Shown: positions 31,007 to 34,392 of the stretch, in pieces | Layout of the letters: every line of letters begins with the position of its first letter | How positions within the stretch are numbered: position 1 is the first letter of the stretch | NCBI GenBank assembly: GCA_013154335.1 | Contig: JAADCQ010000038.1 | Location: 1-34,392 of the forward strand | Source of the DNA: Methanopyri archaeon | Lineage (GTDB): Archaea; JAADCQ01; Methanopyri; Methanopyrales; Methanopyraceae | Direction of reading: 5' to 3' | DNA length: 34,392 nt | Position numbers and translations under genes: made by a program | Notes under the pieces: generated by a model | What the model was told of the DNA's origin: nothing | The model's database searches: none | What the model saw: the letters and a program-made list of their open reading frames with translations, nothing else

Positions 31007-32085
31007 CGACCCACCGCCCTCGAAACCTCCTCCGCCACCGCCAGGATCCAACCGATCGGCGGAGCACCCGGCGCCCGATCCAACACGGAAGAATCCGAAA
31101 CCCAAACGTTGGCCGAAGGAACCCGGAAACCCTCCACGAACGAGGCCAAAGAACCACCCGGGTGCGCCGCCGCCGGACCCACCACCCCCTCCACGCCCAG
31201 ACCGGCCTCCCTCAACACCTCCACGGCCACGGCCACACCCTCCGCGATCCTCCTCACCGTCTCACCCTCCAACGGCTTCCTCCTCGACGCCACGGAACCC
31301 GACACGCCGTCCGCCACCTTCACCATCAGACAGTAACGACCCCTCGCCCCCGACGTCGCGTGCGGGTACACGTTGAAACCATCACCCACCAACTTCCAAC
31401 CCATCTGGATCGAAGGCTCCCACCGCGCGTCCGACACCACGTGAACGTAAGGATCCACGAAGAAACCCGAATCCCCCACCAAACCCGCCCCCCTCAACAG
31501 ATCGTGCGACCCGAACGCCCCCGCCGCCAACACCAGACGATCACCCCCCACCACGTCACCGTCCTCCAAAACCACGACCCCATCCGGGTCCACGGACACC
31601 GCCCTACCCTCCACCACGTCCACACGCTCCGGGACCTCGACCCAAGGATCCCACTTCGCACCCCGCGGACACTCCAAACACCGCCCGCAACCGTCGCACG
31701 AACCGAAATCCACCGCCTTGAACGTCCGGGAAACCCTCAACCCCCTACGCTCGGCCACCTCCGCGGCCGCCCCCTCCACCTCCAGATCCAACCCCGACAG
31801 GACCCAATCCGGCGTCTCCGACACCGGCGTCGAGATATCCTCCGTCACCGACCGGAAAGCACCCTCCAGACGACCCGGACCGTGGAACTCCAGGTTACCC
31901 ATCGAGTAGACCGCACCACCACCGGGCCCCTCACCGACCAGGACCTCCAACGGCCCCACGTCGACCCTCTCCAGACGCCTCTCCGGCGGGACGACCAACG
32001 ACACCTCATGACCCGCCTCCACCAACCTACGGGCCACCCAACACCCACCCGGACCCGCACCCACCACCGTGACCCTCACCACCAT
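31003..32085 (-). CDS. GMC-like FAD oxidoreductase with a four-Cys cluster motif
   Basis: 360-aa flavoprotein. The N-terminal FAD-binding Rossmann motif is [21 protein letters not shown] (about 6-26). Four cysteines, C130-x2-C133-x2-C136-x2-C139 in [17 protein letters not shown], suggest an Fe-S cluster; related GMC proteins have CxxCGxCxxGCPxGAK, one residue longer. A second nucleotide strand is [20 protein letters not shown]. The C-terminal [11 protein letters not shown] and [20 protein letters not shown] segments match GMC C-termini. The electron partner and substrate are unknown; no secretion signal is seen. Start choice among GTG 32088, ATG 32085 and GTG codons downstream is uncertain. 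It heads the ribosomal operon and is coupled to rnp1. Confidence 0.82.
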   Translation of the reverse strand: MVVRVTVVGAGPGGCWVARRLVEAGHEVSLVVPPERRLERVDVGPLEVLVGEGPGGGAVYSMGNLEFHGPGRLEGAFRSVTEDISTPVSETPDWVLSGLDLEVEGAAAEVAERRGLRVSRTFKAVDFGSCDGCGRCLECPRGAKWDPWVEVPERVDVVEGRAVSVDPDGVVVLEDGDVVGGDRLVLAAGAFGSHDLLRGAGLVGDSGFFVDPYVHVVSDARWEPSIQMGWKLVGDGFNVYPHATSGARGRYCLMVKVADGVSGSVASRRKPLEGETVRRIAEGVAVAVEVLREAGLGVEGVVGPAAAHPGGSLASFVEGFRVPSANVWVSDSSVLDRAPGAPPIGWILAVAEEVSRAVGR

Positions 32086-32141
32086 CACCCCCGACGGTAC
32101 GGTTACGTAGGTGATCGGACACCCTTACGGGGGGTTTCGAA

Positions 32142-34367
32142 GTGACGAGGGGTCGAAAGAGGATCAACGTGGCGATAGCCGGCCACGTCGACCACGGCAA
32201 ATCCTCGCTCCTGGAGAGGATCACCGGCGAATTCCCGGACGAGGAAGGCTTCGAACTCGAACGCGGGATAACCGCGGTCATGAAGGTCATCCCCGTCGAG
32301 GTGGAGGACACCGAGATCAGGTTCCTCGACACGCCCGGCCACTCCGACTTCAGGGAGGAAGTCGGCAAAGCCCTCATGGCCGCCGACGGCCTCGTCCTCG
32401 TCGTGGCCGCCGATGAAGGCGTCCAAGCCAGAACCGAGGTCCTCATAGAACTCGCCAAGGAACTCGGCCTACCCGTCATCCTAGCCGTCAACAAGATGGA
32501 CAGGGCCACCGACTCCGACTTCGAGGAAGTCGTGAACGAGGTCAAGAACCGAGGCCTGGAACCCGCGGCCGTCGTCCCCACCTCCGCGAAGACCGGCGAA
32601 GGCATCGAGGAACTACTCAAAGCCGTGATCGAAAACGTGGAGCCCTCCAGGTGGGGATCCGAGGACGACGAGACCGCGTTCCTCGTCATCGACGTCCACG
32701 AGGAGGAAGGCCTAGGCAACGTGGCCGTGGGAGTCGTAAGATCCGGAACCCTCCGCGAGGGAGACACCCTCAGGATCGGCGACGACGAGTACAGGGTCAA
32801 AGCCCTCATGGGGCCCGACGGCTCCAGGATCCGGGAAGCTCGACCCGGGGACATAGTCCAGGTAGCCTTCGACGAGACCCCCGAGGCCGGATCCCTCCTC
32901 ACCGAAACCGGCGGATACCGCGTCGACAACCCCGAGGACGTGAGACCCTGCGTCAGGTACGCGCTCTCCGTGGACGACCTGAGAACCGCCCTAGACGTCC
33001 TCGAATCCTGGAAACGCAGGTACCTGGGCATCGAGTACGAGGTCGACGAGGACGGCAGACTGCACGTATCGTGCCTCGGGGACGTCCAGTTCGACAAACT
33101 GAAGACCGACATGGAGGAAGCGGGCGTCAACGTCGAGGTCCTAGGGAGGGAGTTCGAAGGCGTCAGAACCGTGGGCGGCAGGGAAACCGGCAGGGCCGGC
33201 CCCACCGTCGTCGAAGTCCTACCTAGAACCGTCGAAGGCGTCAGGGTGTTCAGGAAGGGCAAGGAAAGGACCACGGTGGAGGAACAGACCGCCGCGGCCC
33301 TGGCCGCCGAAGAACTCGGCGTCGACGGCCTCGTCGTCAACATCCTCACCGACGACGAGGTCGACCCGGAGAACCTCGCCGAGGCCGTGGCCGACGCCGT
33401 GGAGAAAGCCGGCGTCTTCGAGGTGTACCCCGTCGAGAACGTGCTGATAGAGGTCGAGAACGTCGGAAAGGCCGCCTCCCTCGTCTACAAGCACGAAGGC
33501 CACGTGATAGAATCAGACGCCGACTCCATCAAAGCCGTCGTCCCGGCCCCCAGGCTCAACGAACTCGTCGACGACCTCATGAAGGAAACCTCCGGCAGGG
33601 CCAGGATCAAACTCCTCTCCTCCCAAGGCGTGGACGGACCCGTCCTCTCCCTCGACCCCGGCACCGTCAACTTCGGAATCGCCTACATACCGAGGAGAGG
33701 CCCCTGCGACGTCACCTCCGTCAAAGTCAGGGCCCCCGAGGACGAACAGGTGGAAGAACTCGCCAGAACGCTCAGGATGTTCCTCGCCGACAGGGAAGAA
33801 CCCGCCGTAGTGTACGTGGGCCACGGACCCGGCAGGGAGACCGCCGTGAAGGCCGTCAAGAAGGTACTCCCCGACTCCGACGTCGTGATAGTCGACGAGA
33901 GCGAGACCACGAAGGAAGCCGTGTACAGGCTATCGTCCGGGAAGCTGGAGAACGTCAGGGCCAAGGACCTTAGGGACCACGGCGTCGCGGCGCTCGCGAT
34001 AGCCAGAAGGGGACAGATGGGCAAGAGGGTGGAACCGAAGGCCTCCAAGGAGGACGTACGACGGAAGGTGAGCTCCGCCTTCGGGGGAGGATCCAAGAAG
34101 TTCGCCGACTACTCCAGACTACACGTCGAAAACCCGGAAGACCTCAAGGAAGGGACGATGCTACAGGTGAAGAACCCCGACCTGATATCCACCGACCTAC
34201 CCAAGGGAGAGGTCGTCGTGTTCCACGGGTGGAGGGAAGACGGCGGCATGATAGCCTCCACCCTCACCGGCGGAAGGATAATAGTGAAACCGGCCGACGG
34301 AACCGGCTCCCTCAAGAACCCACGCGTGTTCTTCGAGGCGTTCAGACCGGTGAAACCCAGGGACTAA
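32142..34367 (+). CDS. Translational GTPase fused to a YqgF/RuvC-like nuclease domain
   Basis: 741 aa. The GTPase domain has G1 GHVDHGKS (14-21), G2 ERGIT (40-44), G3 DTPGH (63-67), G4 NKMD (117-120) and G5 SAK (148-150). An EF-Tu-type domain II follows (about 178-256, GTLREGDTLRIGDDEYRV). The middle resembles EF-G/BipA domain III (LGDVQFDKLKTDMEEAGVNV, 312-331) and domain V (SIKAVVPAPRLNELVDDLM, 462-480). From about 499 an RNase H-fold domain starts with VLSLDPGTVNFGIAYI (D505), then VVIVDESETTKEAV (E586) and DHGVAALAIA (D612), matching the YqgF-type triad. A C-terminal tail (about 650-741) is unassigned. GTG 32142 follows GGGGGGTTT. It is not IF2, EF-2 or a typical SelB. Its function is unknown; action on ribosome-bound RNA is a guess. 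Confidence 0.85.
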   Translation: MTRGRKRINVAIAGHVDHGKSSLLERITGEFPDEEGFELERGITAVMKVIPVEVEDTEIRFLDTPGHSDFREEVGKALMAADGLVLVVAADEGVQARTEVLIELAKELGLPVILAVNKMDRATDSDFEEVVNEVKNRGLEPAAVVPTSAKTGEGIEELLKAVIENVEPSRWGSEDDETAFLVIDVHEEEGLGNVAVGVVRSGTLREGDTLRIGDDEYRVKALMGPDGSRIREARPGDIVQVAFDETPEAGSLLTETGGYRVDNPEDVRPCVRYALSVDDLRTALDVLESWKRRYLGIEYEVDEDGRLHVSCLGDVQFDKLKTDMEEAGVNVEVLGREFEGVRTVGGRETGRAGPTVVEVLPRTVEGVRVFRKGKERTTVEEQTAAALAAEELGVDGLVVNILTDDEVDPENLAEAVADAVEKAGVFEVYPVENVLIEVENVGKAASLVYKHEGHVIESDADSIKAVVPAPRLNELVDDLMKETSGRARIKLLSSQGVDGPVLSLDPGTVNFGIAYIPRRGPCDVTSVKVRAPEDEQVEELARTLRMFLADREEPAVVYVGHGPGRETAVKAVKKVLPDSDVVIVDESETTKEAVYRLSSGKLENVRAKDLRDHGVAALAIARRGQMGKRVEPKASKEDVRRKVSSAFGGGSKKFADYSRLHVENPEDLKEGTMLQVKNPDLISTDLPKGEVVVFHGWREDGGMIASTLTGGRIIVKPADGTGSLKNPRVFFEAFRPVKPRD

Positions 34368-34392
34368 CCCCTCCCCGCACGCGCCACACCCC

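Noticed and set aside
31162-32145. 327-codon plus-strand frame opposite the flavoprotein gene
   Set aside because: Thr/His/Arg/Pro-rich repeats of low complexity are a frame artefact; the minus strand has clear FAD and Cys motifs.
32142-33010. Reading the N-terminal GTPase as the selenocysteine factor aSelB or as IF2
   Set aside because: Domain II and the G motifs are generic to translational GTPases, but the middle and domain V-like parts resemble EF-G/BipA and the nuclease domain is foreign to both SelB and IF2.

Overview
The window reads as chromosome from a hyperthermophilic hydrogenotrophic methanogen of the Methanopyrus lineage. The signs are very high GC, archaeal information-processing genes throughout (Nop5/fibrillarin, FEN-1, G1P dehydrogenase, proteasome, aCPSF1, archaeal ribosomal proteins), and [Fe]-hydrogenase (Hmd) beside its cofactor (hcg) genes. 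Proteins are acidic, Arg is mostly AGG/AGA, and TTG and GTG starts are very common. Nothing looks like a phage, plasmid, IS element or CRISPR array.

Layout. 1-2405: a partial secreted protein, then nop5 and fibrillarin, the core of the 2'-O-methylation machine. 2406-2700: an intergenic stretch in which I find two complete C/D box guide RNA genes that an ORF-only annotation would miss. Both have two 12-nt guides, two kink-turns and a 5-bp terminal stem, but use non-standard boxes (RUGANGA/CNGA). One is predicted to direct the universal P-loop Gm2251 of 23S rRNA. 2701-7056: Pit-type transporter, DUF47/PhoU-like regulator, PyrD, PyrK and FEN-1, tightly packed on the plus strand. 7058-9612 (minus): hcgF, a MurD-like ligase and an unknown protein. 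9727-15337 (plus): hmd, hcgC, hcgD, hcgA, hcgG, hcgB, mostly overlapping, making Hmd and its iron-guanylylpyridinol cofactor; hcgE is not in the window. 15326-17857 (minus): a RecB-like nuclease, a membrane protein and a LarE-like PP-loop ATPase with a modified loop.

18059-20361 (plus): SufC, SufB and an FKBP-type prolyl isomerase. 20358-21416 (minus): sn-glycerol-1-phosphate dehydrogenase. 21446-26556 (plus): ProS, proteasome beta, aCPSF1/FttA and PurM. 26545-32085 (minus): a shortened spc-type ribosomal operon, read in order as FAD oxidoreductase, Rpp29, uS17, uL14, uL24, eS4, uL5, uS14, uS8, uL6, eL32. It starts with a flavoprotein instead of the usual S3/L29 genes and stops at eL32. 32142-34367 (plus): the most unusual gene, a five-motif translational GTPase with EF-G-like middle domains fused to a C-terminal YqgF/RuvC-like RNase H-fold domain that keeps an Asp/Glu/Asp triad.

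The strongest leads are this GTPase-nuclease fusion and the two guide RNAs beside nop5-fibrillarin. Family assignments rest on motifs read by eye. Statements about rRNA targets use conserved rRNA sequence recalled from memory and need checking against this organism's own rRNA.
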